Positions 7,455 through 15,636 of a DNA stretch of 64,000 nt are shown piece by piece; the stretch's first letter is position 1, and every line of letters begins with the position of its first letter. The notes beneath the pieces are model-generated. The model was not told where the DNA came from, did no database searches, and worked only from the letters and a program-made list of their open reading frames with translations. The stretch covers positions 46,148-110,147 of IMG/VR virus record IMGVR_UViG_3300032286_000547, one strand, 5' to 3'. The position numbers and the translations under genes were made by a program. The stretch comes from a virus.

Positions 7455-10401
7455 TTTCATCTATCACCATCTCTGGTGTTATGCTCTTCTGACATTCAAA
7501 CTGTCTCTCTGTTCCTTTATGAACAGGACACCAGTCCCAATCTCCTTTATCAAATTTATACTGTGGATCATTCCAACAACCGTGGCATACTCGGTTGTTT
7601 GTCACTCTATGGCATTTAAATTCGTGATCTGCATCAGTGAAGTTAGCAATCATTATCACTGGCACATCTAGTGCCCATGCTAACCAACTAAGCCCACTAG
7701 ATAGTCCTATAAAGAATCTACTATTGTATATAACACTCATGGTTGCTGACATACTTTTATCAGACAATGGTTGACAGTTATCAAATGGATTATCTTCTAG
7801 TGATGTATTGATAACTTTGTATCCTTCTCCATGTAAGTAGTTAATCACTTCTTGCCATGCTTCTCTGGTCCAGAACTTACATCCTGCTGTACTATTAGTA
7901 GCTATAGCAACTTGTCTCATTGCAAGATGCACTCTGCTGTTTACAATCCTTGGTTTGATTTCTTTATAAGGAAGACCTAGAATGTTTGTAGCTGTCTGCT
8001 GTAATGGTATAGTGTTTGGAAGAACAGGTTCTTTGTTTTCATTATAGAACCAACCAATCTTATACATTGCATAGATGTTATTCACTGTAGCACCTGGCTC
8101 AACAAACTCTAGCATTGGATATTCTTTTTCAAACAAGAAGTTCTTGAATGTACTAACAATCACTTCACAGTTGTGTGCACATCTAAACTCTTCTACGTAT
8201 GGTATCCAAGCTATTGTATCTCCTAAAGAAGAACTATCGAATGCAATATAAACTCTTCTACCATCTAGATTTAAAAGTTTATCATACACCTTCTCTCCAT
8301 CTTTATACACCACAGTCTTCCACTGTGTATAATACTCTCTGTTTAGTCTTATCCAGTGATTACATTTGATTGTGTCACTATGAACCAACACATCACCATC
8401 ATAAAACTCTACACGAAAGTCACTAGTAGATGTTCCTGTTATCTCCAAGAATGGTTGTCCAACGAAGTGTTGTGTTATATTCCAATCATTTACACTGTTT
8501 TTGTGTGGAATAACGGACATTGCTTTCTTATATAGATTCAAATTATTCTTAGCAAAGAATATAGATGGATTATCAAGTGGCATAGGATAATTGTTAGGAG
8601 ATGTTAACATATCTCTTATCTGTGGTACTATCATAATAGGGTTTAGGTTTCTTATATAATCAGTGAACATGTCATAATATTGAATAAGGTTTCTAGCTAG
8701 TATAGGTTTGCCATAACTAATGGCTTCTCTAAGAACAAGAGGATTACATTCCCATGTAGAGTTAAACATAAACAAGTCTGCAGCTTTCATAAATAAATCT
8801 GTATCATTTCTCTCTCCCCATACAGTAACATTATCAGGAACATTGTTCATTAATGGTTCCCAATAGTCTTTGAAGTTCCCAGCTTGGTTACCTACAAAGT
8901 GAAACTCTACATCTGGTATCTGTCTAGCTGCTTCTAATCCTTCTCCCTGGTTCTTTCCTCTGGTCCAAAGTCCTATGTTTACAACATGTTTCTTTGTTAC
9001 ATCCATTCCAAGAGTTATTTGTGCAGCAGTTTGTTCAGCTTTACTTACATGAGTATAATCTATAGGATATTCAATCACTTCTTTATATCCATCAAGGTTA
9101 GCAAATGTATCTACATGATAAGGTGTACAGAATGCATATGCATCTGGTGTAAACATCTTAGTCTCTGGTACAAAAGAAACATCATGACATGTCTCAACTA
9201 TTCTATATGTTCTATCATCAGCATACAGTCTAGTGATCATCTCTCTATCCATTCTCTCAGACATTTCATCTATATGAATGATGTCTGGTCTGAATTCATT
9301 TATGATGCAAAATAGTTCTGTTTTATCCTCATATAATGTGAATACAGGTACAATATCTAAGATTTGGTTCCTTTGTACAACAAAATCCACACTATAACAT
9401 TGATATTCCACTACAATTATTTCTACATCTGTATAATCTTTCAATGTTTGTATTCTTTTTAGAAGAAACTGAGGCATACCACCTGTTGACAGATGGGGAG
9501 CAAGGAACATTATTTTAATAGGTTTAGACATTTTAGACATTAGTTTAGACATTGCTACAGGATCTTTTTCTCCATGTAAGAAGAATAATTGATCCTCACT
9601 AGCTGGTAACTTAAACCATGATTCTAAATAACTTCCCCAGTTATCTTCATTATATATTCTATCAAACTTATCAAGGCTAGCATTAGTGTATATATAAGGA
9701 AGACTATCTAAGAACTTATGTTTCCATAACAACACATTCACTATTGTCTCTTCGTGATAGGGAGCATAGTATTGTGGATCTTTTAGTATCTTTGGATGAT
9801 TGCACATCCAACTCCACTCATTTAAGAATGGTATAGTGTTCTGACCAGCTACAAAATAACCAGTTTGTCTATACTTGTCTCTAATAGATTGATCTACATT
9901 AAACAATTCACATGCTGGAGCTTCAAGACTCTTGTGTAAGTTCTCTCTTCCAATTACAACACCTCTACCATTCATTAATAGATAATCATATATACCTTCT
10001 GTGAAATACGGAAACTCAGAATCTGTAGGATAGTAGTTGAATATTCTATCTACATACTTAGTTGCTACACTGTCAGAATCTACATAACAGATTGTCTCAG
10101 CAAATCTTTCAAGAGCATCTTTAACTATAAGAGGTCTTTGTATTAATAGATTGTATATTCTAGAATCATCTCTATCTATATAAGATGATTTTGGTACATC
10201 TTCTACATCACATTTCCAGTAGACAGTGTTAGCTCCAGGAACCTCACTATAATCATTTAACATGTACACTGTAATTGGTACATCACTAAACTGTTGAATA
10301 CTTTCTACAGCCATACATACAGTGCTGTAATAAGATGCATTTGCATATAAAACATACATTCTATCTGCTTTTCTATTTGTGTGTGTAAAACTAGAAGACA
10401 T
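7435..10401 (-). CDS. Three-domain glycosyltransferase with TibC/Aah-like C-terminal domain
   Basis: 988 residues. Residues about 15-290 form a GT-A type transferase with the DxD motif CYVDSDS (108-110). Residues about 292-610 form a GT-B, GT4-like transferase: an N-terminal PHLSTGGMPQ loop and later WECNPLVLREAISYGKP, the usual nucleotide-sugar acidic motif region. Residues about 715-988 resemble the autotransporter O-heptosyltransferase family (TibC/Aah). They contain SSLGDTIAWIPY, a GLSSGLSWLAWAL segment and a four-Cys finger spaced C-x2-C-x15-C-x11-C with GDWDWCP. In TibC the equivalent Cys residues bind iron; this is knowledge of the family. The convergent fibre genes and nearby Thr-rich proteins are natural acceptors, but sugar and acceptor are not shown by sequence. 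A start at M15 (nt 10359) is also possible. Confidence 0.88.
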   Translation of the reverse strand: MSSSFTHTNRKADRMYVLYANASYYSTVCMAVESIQQFSDVPITVYMLNDYSEVPGANTVYWKCDVEDVPKSSYIDRDDSRIYNLLIQRPLIVKDALERFAETICYVDSDSVATKYVDRIFNYYPTDSEFPYFTEGIYDYLLMNGRGVVIGRENLHKSLEAPACELFNVDQSIRDKYRQTGYFVAGQNTIPFLNEWSWMCNHPKILKDPQYYAPYHEETIVNVLLWKHKFLDSLPYIYTNASLDKFDRIYNEDNWGSYLESWFKLPASEDQLFFLHGEKDPVAMSKLMSKMSKPIKIMFLAPHLSTGGMPQFLLKRIQTLKDYTDVEIIVVEYQCYSVDFVVQRNQILDIVPVFTLYEDKTELFCIINEFRPDIIHIDEMSERMDREMITRLYADDRTYRIVETCHDVSFVPETKMFTPDAYAFCTPYHVDTFANLDGYKEVIEYPIDYTHVSKAEQTAAQITLGMDVTKKHVVNIGLWTRGKNQGEGLEAARQIPDVEFHFVGNQAGNFKDYWEPLMNNVPDNVTVWGERNDTDLFMKAADLFMFNSTWECNPLVLREAISYGKPILARNLIQYYDMFTDYIRNLNPIMIVPQIRDMLTSPNNYPMPLDNPSIFFAKNNLNLYKKAMSVIPHKNSVNDWNITQHFVGQPFLEITGTSTSDFRVEFYDGDVLVHSDTIKCNHWIRLNREYYTQWKTVVYKDGEKVYDKLLNLDGRRVYIAFDSSSLGDTIAWIPYVEEFRCAHNCEVIVSTFKNFLFEKEYPMLEFVEPGATVNNIYAMYKIGWFYNENKEPVLPNTIPLQQTATNILGLPYKEIKPRIVNSRVHLAMRQVAIATNSTAGCKFWTREAWQEVINYLHGEGYKVINTSLEDNPFDNCQPLSDKSMSATMSVIYNSRFFIGLSSGLSWLAWALDVPVIMIANFTDADHEFKCHRVTNNRVCHGCWNDPQYKFDKGDWDWCPVHKGTERQFECQKSITPEMVIDEIKKLLS

Positions 10402-10420
10402 AGTGTTGATTTTTAAGAAT

Positions 10421-10428
10421 CAAAGGTA
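10421..10428 (-). promoter_or_regulatory. -7 box TACCTTTG for the glycosyltransferase gene
   Basis: On the minus strand TACCTTTG matches TAnnTTTG and would give a leader of roughly 13 nt to the ATG at 10401. This supports that start over the internal Met. Confidence 0.5.
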
Positions 10429-10491
10429 TGAAAAATATATTTATCTTATGCTATATTATGCTGAAAATATATTTTTACCTATTTATTATTC

Positions 10492-10512
10492 CAAATATAA
10501 ATTTTATATTTG
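10492..10512. promoter_or_regulatory. Back-to-back -7 boxes in a near-palindrome
   Basis: CAAATATA on the plus strand (10492-10499, read as TATATTTG on the minus strand) and TATATTTG on the plus strand (10505-10512) face away from each other within one 21-bp near-palindrome. This is a plausible divergent promoter for the lysis cassette to the right and the glycosyltransferase to the left. No clear -33 TTG is present. Confidence 0.45.
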
Positions 10513-10583
10513 CTTGATATAATGGTATAATCATTGCATCGTTGCATCTATGCATTCGTGTGCTATACTAATCCTTAATCCTT

Positions 10584-10901
10584 ATGGAAAACGCATTTGA
10601 ATCACAAGTTGAAAAAGAATTGAAAAGCATGGATCAAAGACTTTACGATCTAGAGGAGAAAATGACTTCTATAGATAGCAAATTAACACAAGTAGTGGAT
10701 GCAATATTAGGAAATGCTCTTACTAAAACAGGAGGATTTGTTGCAGACATAACTGAGCTTAAAGAAAGAATCAAAGATTTAGAACACAAACTTGAAAAGC
10801 AAGAAGAGTTCAAGAAACGATTTACCTGGACTGTAGGTATAATCATAGGAATAGGTGTCTTATTACAATACGCATCTACACTATATAGAAACATTAGATA
10901 A
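10584..10901 (+). CDS. XhlA-like coiled-coil membrane protein of the lysis cassette
   Basis: 105 residues. Residues 1-78 form heptad-rich coiled coil (MDQRLYDLEEKMTSIDSKL). A single C-terminal membrane segment (WTVGIIIGIGVLLQYAST) ends in a short basic tail. This layout is that of haemolysin XhlA-type proteins found beside holins. It is the first gene of the lysis cassette and stops 1 nt before the holin-like start. The leader repeats ATCCTTAATCCTT, a motif also seen before several minus-strand genes. Confidence 0.75.
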   Translation: MENAFESQVEKELKSMDQRLYDLEEKMTSIDSKLTQVVDAILGNALTKTGGFVADITELKERIKDLEHKLEKQEEFKKRFTWTVGIIIGIGVLLQYASTLYRNIR

Positions 10902-10902
10902 A

Positions 10903-11106
10903 ATGAGTAGAGGAGAAAAAATAGATATTTTTTTAAACAAATGGGTGAGCAGAAAACTCACTGTATTTGTTGTAGCATCTTTTGGCCTTTTTTCTGGAAA
11001 TCTAACTTCAGATAATTGGGTAATTTTAGCAACTGCTTATATATCTATAGAAGGTGCTACGAACATAGTTGAGCGTTTAATGAAAGCTAAAGGAACTACA
11101 GTATGA
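10903..11106 (+). CDS. Holin-like small membrane protein
   Basis: 67 residues from the ATG at 10903; an upstream in-frame ATG at 10855 lies in the previous gene. A basic N-terminus is followed by two hydrophobic stretches (LTVFVVASFGLFSG and NWVILATAYISIEGAT) and a basic C-terminus, a class II holin-like topology. Its place between the coiled-coil protein and the spanin supports a role in membrane permeabilisation. The family is assigned by topology and context. Confidence 0.7.
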   Translation: MSRGEKIDIFLNKWVSRKLTVFVVASFGLFSGNLTSDNWVILATAYISIEGATNIVERLMKAKGTTV

Positions 11107-11429
11107 TCTTAGCAAAGTTTCTTGATAGTCTTGAAAAACAATGGCTTGCTGTAGTGGTAGCTGCATTGTGGCTATTCAGCTACACTGCTAACCAAGAGAA
11201 GAATAATGCTTTGCTTGAACAAACTAAGAATCTAGAGATACAGATTTTAGAACTTGAAAAGAAAGATGATGCATCTGCTAAGGTGATCGATAGCTTGTCT
11301 AAAATAGATACAGTGATTGTAAACAGAATCAAAACCATTAAACAAAAAGAATATGTACAGATTAAAGTTATTGATAGTCTTCCTATTAGTGGGCTTCAAC
11401 AGTATTTCACAGACAATTACAAAAGATAG
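11103..11429 (+). CDS. Inner-membrane spanin (Rz-like)
   Basis: 108 residues. One N-terminal membrane anchor (WLAVVVAALWLFSYTA) is followed by a periplasmic coiled coil (LLEQTKNLEIQILELEKKDD) and a short C-terminal DSLPISGLQQYF segment. The start overlaps the holin-like stop by 4 nt (ATGA). Its 3' end contains the start of the next gene in another frame, the classical nested Rz/Rz1 arrangement. Expected role: fusing inner and outer membranes in the last step of lysis. Confidence 0.82.
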   Translation: MILAKFLDSLEKQWLAVVVAALWLFSYTANQEKNNALLEQTKNLEIQILELEKKDDASAKVIDSLSKIDTVIVNRIKTIKQKEYVQIKVIDSLPISGLQQYFTDNYKR

Positions 11430-11823
11430 CGTTGTTGTTTTAACAGAAAACCAAGCTAGAGCTGTTGTTACTGATCTTGTACGTTATGATTTTGCTAAAC
11501 AAATCATCAAAGAACAAGAAGCTAGAATCAAAAACTTTGAGAAGAAGGAGCTTGAATTCAAGAATCAATTAGATATAAAAGATTCTATCATCTTCCATCA
11601 AAAAGAAATGATTGATATCCATAAAGAGATCATCAAGAGTAAGAAACCTTTTGAATTTCATGGTTATGCTGGTGTTCAATCAACAAGATTTACATTAAGA
11701 GAACCTACATTATATACAAACCTAATGCTTGAATTCACAAGATTCAATGTAGGAGCTCAATACTTTGTACAACCTAATAACCCTCCAGGTTATAGTGTTG
11801 TTCTAGAATATAAATTATTTTAA
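11353..11823 (+). CDS. Outer-membrane spanin-like protein with beta-rich C-terminus
   Basis: 156 residues, starting 77 nt inside the inner spanin gene in a different frame. A signal peptide (LLIVFLLVGFNSISQ, cleavage near QT) is followed by a coiled coil at about 50-95. The last 55 residues form alternating hydrophobic strands (FEFHGYAGVQSTRF, LMLEFTRFNVGAQYFV, YSVVLEYKLF) ending in Phe, like outer-membrane beta proteins. There is no Cys in the protein and hence no lipobox. If this is the o-spanin, it would attach to the outer membrane through beta strands rather than lipid, which is unusual. Confidence 0.78.
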   Translation: MYRLKLLIVFLLVGFNSISQTITKDSVVVLTENQARAVVTDLVRYDFAKQIIKEQEARIKNFEKKELEFKNQLDIKDSIIFHQKEMIDIHKEIIKSKKPFEFHGYAGVQSTRFTLREPTLYTNLMLEFTRFNVGAQYFVQPNNPPGYSVVLEYKLF

Positions 11824-11834
11824 ACCAAATAATA

Positions 11835-12263
11835 ATGGTAACAAGTGCACAGTGCTTAAAGAAGTGGGGTGATCCTGCTTTAACTGAGAACGAATTAAAA
11901 TATATGACTGTATGGGATGTACCTACTAATTTAGAGATAGGTGTTATTCCAAAAAAGTTATACTGTAATAAAATAATGGTAGCTCCTCTATCTCAAGCTT
12001 TCACAAATCTTATAGATAGAAACTTTGTTAAAGAGTTGAAAACATTCGATGGATGTTTCAATGTAAGAAGAAAGAGAGGACTAACTACAATGTCTTTACA
12101 TTCCTGGGGGATAGCAATTGATGTTAATGCTGCTTGGAATGGATTACATAAAACTCCACAACTATCTGCAGGATTTGTAAAATGTTTTACAGATGCTGGA
12201 TTTGAATGGGGAGGTACGTGGAAAAGAAAAGATGGAATGCACTTCCAATTAAAATCTATATAA
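11835..12263 (+). CDS. Endolysin, M15-family D,D- or L,D-type peptidase
   Basis: 142 residues. The zinc-site motifs of peptidase family M15 are present: SLHSWGIAIDVN (His89 and Asp96) and GMHFQ (His136). Members of this family cut peptidoglycan stem peptides or cross-links and are common phage endolysins. There is no signal peptide, so release through the holin is expected. It follows the spanin pair by 11 nt and completes the lysis cassette. The exact bond cut cannot be told from sequence. Confidence 0.92.
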   Translation: MVTSAQCLKKWGDPALTENELKYMTVWDVPTNLEIGVIPKKLYCNKIMVAPLSQAFTNLIDRNFVKELKTFDGCFNVRRKRGLTTMSLHSWGIAIDVNAAWNGLHKTPQLSAGFVKCFTDAGFEWGGTWKRKDGMHFQLKSI

Positions 12264-12264
12264 C

Positions 12265-12402
12265 ATGGCAAAAGTAACCAACATAGTAGAGAAGATATCT
12301 AAACCTAAAATCAGTAGACCAGGTGTACATGCTAAATCTCAAACATCTAACTTGAAATCATCTAAAAACTATAAGAAATTATATAGAGGACAAGGTAAAT
12401 AA
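12265..12402 (+). CDS. Small basic protein ending SKNYKKLYRGQGK
   Basis: 45 residues, starting 1 nt after the endolysin stop. Rich in Lys, Ser and Arg with a C-terminal NYKKLYRGQGK. Short basic proteins with a similar tail occur in other Bacteroidota phages, but I know of no function. It resembles in composition the Lys-rich proteins at 17931-20617 and may be a minor virion protein. The stop overlaps a terminator hairpin. Confidence 0.7.
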   Translation: MAKVTNIVEKISKPKISRPGVHAKSQTSNLKSSKNYKKLYRGQGK

Positions 12403-12424
12403 CTAAATTAGTTATTTTAATTTT
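12399..12424 (+). terminator. Terminator of the lysis cassette
   Basis: TAACTA and TAGTTA form a short perfect stem around a 3-nt loop, followed by TTTTAATTTT. The stop codon of the small basic gene is part of the stem. It is A/T-rich and so of moderate strength. Confidence 0.5.
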
Positions 12425-12425
12425 G

Positions 12426-12465
12426 GTGAAAATCACTTACTTATGGTGAAAAACACTTATTTTTG
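12426..12465 (+). promoter_or_regulatory. Tandem dyad pair and -7 box upstream of the adhesin genes
   Basis: GTGAAAATCAC (12426-12436) and GTGAAAAACAC (12446-12456) are 11-nt dyads exactly 20 bp apart, about two helical turns. They are followed directly by TATTTTTG (12458-12465), a match to TAnnTTTG. This looks like a regulated promoter for the gene at 12489. Confidence 0.45.
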
Positions 12466-12488
12466 TATAATAAATAAAATTTAAAGAA

Positions 12489-13502
12489 ATGGCTATACCA
12501 TCTAGACAGATAGGCTGGGGAACAGAAGAAAATCTGTTATGGCAAATCTCTAAGCAATTAGAGAGATTAACACAGGTGACAGGAAATAGTGTAAGTGGAT
12601 CTCAAACACTTGCACAAACACTTGTTACTGGAAACAATACAGGTGGGAATGATATACTATTAAATAGTACTGATGCAATACAGTTAGAAAATAATTCATC
12701 ACTTAGAAAAGGAACTTATGATTTTGGTCAAGGTGGTGGTGTTTCACGTATATGTGGTGTAGACTATGAAGATATGTGGCAAGGTGGAATTAGACACGTA
12801 TTTGATTCCAATGGATTTATAAGAAATTCAACTAACTGCTTTAATATTATACCTAATTCAAGTTTTGATGATACTTTAAGATTTAAAATTGGTTCATTTT
12901 GGACTTTGGATGATGGTACTACTTATGAATGTACTAATGCAACAACAGGAGCTGCTGTTTGGCAATTATATTCTACACCTCCTAAGTATAAGGTGTTCAC
13001 AGCTTTATTAACACAGAGTGGAGGAAATAATCCTGACACTATACCAGGCAACGGTGGAACGCTTGATGCTGGATATACTTATTTAATAATAGACAATCCA
13101 GATAATTATGATTTAACATTATATGGTGCACCAAATAACTTACCTGGAACATATTTTATTTGTGCCAATTCTATTCTTAATCTTCCTTATACTAACAGTC
13201 TACAAATAGGAGTTAATTATGGTGCTCCAGTAGCAACTGTATTAGAGAACACTATTGGGAATGTTTGGTTTACTTATGATGGTGTTGGTAACTATTCAGT
13301 TAAATCTAGTAATTTATTTTTAGAAAATAAAACAACACTAAGTATTAATCTAATGGGTGATGATGTAGGTACTGGTTATATATGTTTAGGATATATTAAT
13401 ACTACAGAATCATTAGGTATTACAACAGGTACAGAAATAGGCGGCTCACAAGACAATGTTTTAACATGGAAAACACCAATAGAAATAAGAGTTTATAATT
13501 AA
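12489..13502 (+). CDS. Virion adhesin with MAIPSRQIGW docking peptide
   Basis: 337 residues. The first 28 residues (MAIPSRQIGWGTEENLLWQI, then SKQLERLT) are nearly identical to those of the next gene and look like a helix that docks into a common virion site. The rest is beta-rich. It includes a DDGTTYECTNATTGAAVWQL stretch, a strand-turn type typical of phage fibre domains, and a C-terminal region ending WKTPIEIRVYN. No enzyme motif is seen. Confidence 0.75.
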   Translation: MAIPSRQIGWGTEENLLWQISKQLERLTQVTGNSVSGSQTLAQTLVTGNNTGGNDILLNSTDAIQLENNSSLRKGTYDFGQGGGVSRICGVDYEDMWQGGIRHVFDSNGFIRNSTNCFNIIPNSSFDDTLRFKIGSFWTLDDGTTYECTNATTGAAVWQLYSTPPKYKVFTALLTQSGGNNPDTIPGNGGTLDAGYTYLIIDNPDNYDLTLYGAPNNLPGTYFICANSILNLPYTNSLQIGVNYGAPVATVLENTIGNVWFTYDGVGNYSVKSSNLFLENKTTLSINLMGDDVGTGYICLGYINTTESLGITTGTEIGGSQDNVLTWKTPIEIRVYN

Positions 13503-13512
13503 TAAATAAAAC

Positions 13513-14295
13513 ATGGCAATACCTAGTAGACAAATAGGATGGAGTGGAAGAGCTAACTTACTTTGGCAGATATCTAAACAATTAGAATATCTAACATGTG
13601 TAGCAGCTGGTGGATGTACAACTACTACATCTACTACCACTATTGCTCCTACCACCACCACAACAACTACAATTTGTGTAGACTTTATTAATAGTATTGT
13701 TATTTCTGGTGGTTCATACACTGCTGCTAATGGAACTTATACAAGAGATACTCCTTCAGGATCTTTTACATTAACAGGTGGAGGTGGTGCTATATTCTTT
13801 GGTGGAGATGCTTGGTATATTTTTAATGCTACAATTGGAAATGTTGCAATAAATACATCTACACTAGGAACTGGAACATGGGAACCTTTTGCTCCTGGAA
13901 ATTCATCAGGAATTACTGCAGAGTATTTTTATTATACTTGTCCAACCACTACAACCACAACTAGTAGTAGTTCTTCAACAACTTCTACTACTAGCACTAC
14001 TACAACTGTAGCTCCAACTACTACTACAACAACTACAGTTATATATTCATTTAATGTTACGCAATGTTGTGGAGGAACTGGTATTACAGTATATTCAGCT
14101 TCACCATCAATAACAGTAGGTGCATATTTATATACAAACTCAGGACTAACTGTTCCGTTTGTTAATGAACAAGGTGACGGTGCTCCTAACAGAATTGGTT
14201 TTGAGAATACTTGTGATGTTTCTTTTAGTGACGCATTTTTTACATATAATACAGGATACGTTTATACCATTAATGGTGGCGGTGGTTGCGACTAA
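13513..14295 (+). CDS. Adhesin with docking peptide and two Thr-rich linkers
   Basis: 260 residues. The order is: docking peptide MAIPSRQIGWSGRANLLWQI; a first mucin-like Thr tract (about residues 35-55, with an APTTTT unit); a globular beta domain; a second Ser/Thr tract (about 143-175); and a C-terminal Cys-rich domain. That last domain (VTQCCGG..., GAYLYTNSGLTVPF) is related to the C-terminus of the protein at 15637-16113. The Thr runs are expected to be extended and to be good O-glycosylation acceptors. The gene lies 43 nt before a glycosyltransferase gene. Confidence 0.8.
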   Translation: MAIPSRQIGWSGRANLLWQISKQLEYLTCVAAGGCTTTTSTTTIAPTTTTTTTICVDFINSIVISGGSYTAANGTYTRDTPSGSFTLTGGGGAIFFGGDAWYIFNATIGNVAINTSTLGTGTWEPFAPGNSSGITAEYFYYTCPTTTTTTSSSSSTTSTTSTTTTVAPTTTTTTTVIYSFNVTQCCGGTGITVYSASPSITVGAYLYTNSGLTVPFVNEQGDGAPNRIGFENTCDVSFSDAFFTYNTGYVYTINGGGGCD

Positions 14296-14337
14296 TAACA
14301 AACAAAAAATAAATAATTATATTAAACCAACTACATT

Positions 14338-15354
14338 ATGAAAGATTTAAAATTTGTACAAGCTTGCCCAAGCGATATTTATTATACATGGCAAGTGAAC
14401 CTTTGGATGGAAAGCCTAAAAGAAATAGGACACTCTGACAAAGCAATCAATCTTATATTCACTCCTAAAGGAAGAGAGAATAGAGACAAATGGAAACAAA
14501 TAGAAGACCTATATCCAGAAGCTGAGTTTCATTACTACGAGGATGAGGATGATTTAAATCGATTAATTGGAATCTATATTCCTGTACTTAGACCATATGT
14601 TCTTTGGAAACATTTCAAGAAGCATCCAGAGCTAAGTGATAAAGCAATCTTCTATTGTGACTCTGACATTCTATTCATGAAAGATTTCAATGTAGATCAG
14701 TTCTTAGAAGATGAAGTGTGTTACTTATCAGATACAAATAGCTACATCAATGCTAAATATTTTGATAGTAAGGTGAATCAAGTGTTACCAGAGAAACTGG
14801 AAGAATATAAAGGTAGAGACATCCTTGCAGAGATTGCAAGTGTTGTAGGAATAAGCAGAGAAATAGCTGAGGCTAACAATGATCATTCAGGAGGAGCACA
14901 ATATCTATTAAAGAATGTAGATGGTGACTTCTGGAGTAAGGTGATGAATGATTGTATTCTTATTAGAACCTATTTACAAACAGTGAATAGAGAATTCTTT
15001 AAAGATGAAAATGCTGGATACCAAAGTTGGTGTGCTGATATGTGGGCTGTTCTTTGGAACCTATGGTTTAGAAACCAAGAAACAAAGGTGGTACCTGAAA
15101 TGGCATTTGCATGGGCTACAGATCCTATATCAAAGCTTGATACACATACAATCTTTCATAATGCAGGAATAGTTTCTGAAACAGGAAATGGTTACCCAGC
15201 CTTTTACAAAGGCAAATATCACATGGGTACTGATCCAACAAAAGATCCTAACCTAGATATGATTCTTAATGACGAACAATCAAAAAAATATTGTACTTGG
15301 TTCTATGCAACTAAACTGAATGAAATTAAAAACAAATATAACCTAAACTATTAA
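14338..15354 (+). CDS. GT-A glycosyltransferase embedded in the Thr-rich adhesin cluster
   Basis: 338 residues. The nucleotide-sugar DxD motif is AIFYCDSDILFMKD (Asp108 and Asp110) in a hydrophobic strand, as in GT-A enzymes. The N-terminal FVQACPSDIYYTWQVNLW recalls the opening of eukaryotic peptidyl-Ser and hydroxyproline O-glycosyltransferases (Trp-Gln after an aromatic pair). I regard that similarity as weak. It is flanked on both sides by genes with Thr-rich tracts, so modification of those tracts is a reasonable inference. Codon use is like the neighbours. Confidence 0.8.
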   Translation: MKDLKFVQACPSDIYYTWQVNLWMESLKEIGHSDKAINLIFTPKGRENRDKWKQIEDLYPEAEFHYYEDEDDLNRLIGIYIPVLRPYVLWKHFKKHPELSDKAIFYCDSDILFMKDFNVDQFLEDEVCYLSDTNSYINAKYFDSKVNQVLPEKLEEYKGRDILAEIASVVGISREIAEANNDHSGGAQYLLKNVDGDFWSKVMNDCILIRTYLQTVNREFFKDENAGYQSWCADMWAVLWNLWFRNQETKVVPEMAFAWATDPISKLDTHTIFHNAGIVSETGNGYPAFYKGKYHMGTDPTKDPNLDMILNDEQSKKYCTWFYATKLNEIKNKYNLNY

Positions 15355-15370
15355 CCATAAATTTTAAACA

Positions 15371-15634
15371 ATGGGAAGCATTAATACAAGACCTTTAAAG
15401 GCTTATGTTAGATTCGATGGATCTGGCAGAATAGTTGCAGGAAGTTTAGTTCTGAGAAAGAACAAACCTAAAGTTGGTAAATGGAAAGAGATTCCAGCAT
15501 ATGAGTGCTGTAATCCTACAACCACTACTACCACTACAGCTGCACCAACAACAACAACAAGTACAACTGTAGCTCCAACTACCACAACCACAACAACTGC
15601 GAGAGCAACAACAACAACTACAACAACAAGATAA
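15371..15634 (+). CDS. Small adhesin: RFDGSGR domain plus Thr-rich tail
   Basis: 87 residues. Residues 1-49 form a compact domain (LKAYVRFDGSGRIVAGSLVL, KPKVG, then a Cys pair). The rest is almost pure Thr broken by AAP, VAP and ARA. The domain is closely repeated in the next gene, so one is probably a duplicate of the other. The protein ends within the Thr tract and lacks the C-terminal domain of its paralogue. It is either a shortened copy or a linker-only decoration. Confidence 0.78.
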   Translation: MGSINTRPLKAYVRFDGSGRIVAGSLVLRKNKPKVGKWKEIPAYECCNPTTTTTTTAAPTTTTSTTVAPTTTTTTTARATTTTTTTR

Positions 15635-15636
15635 TC

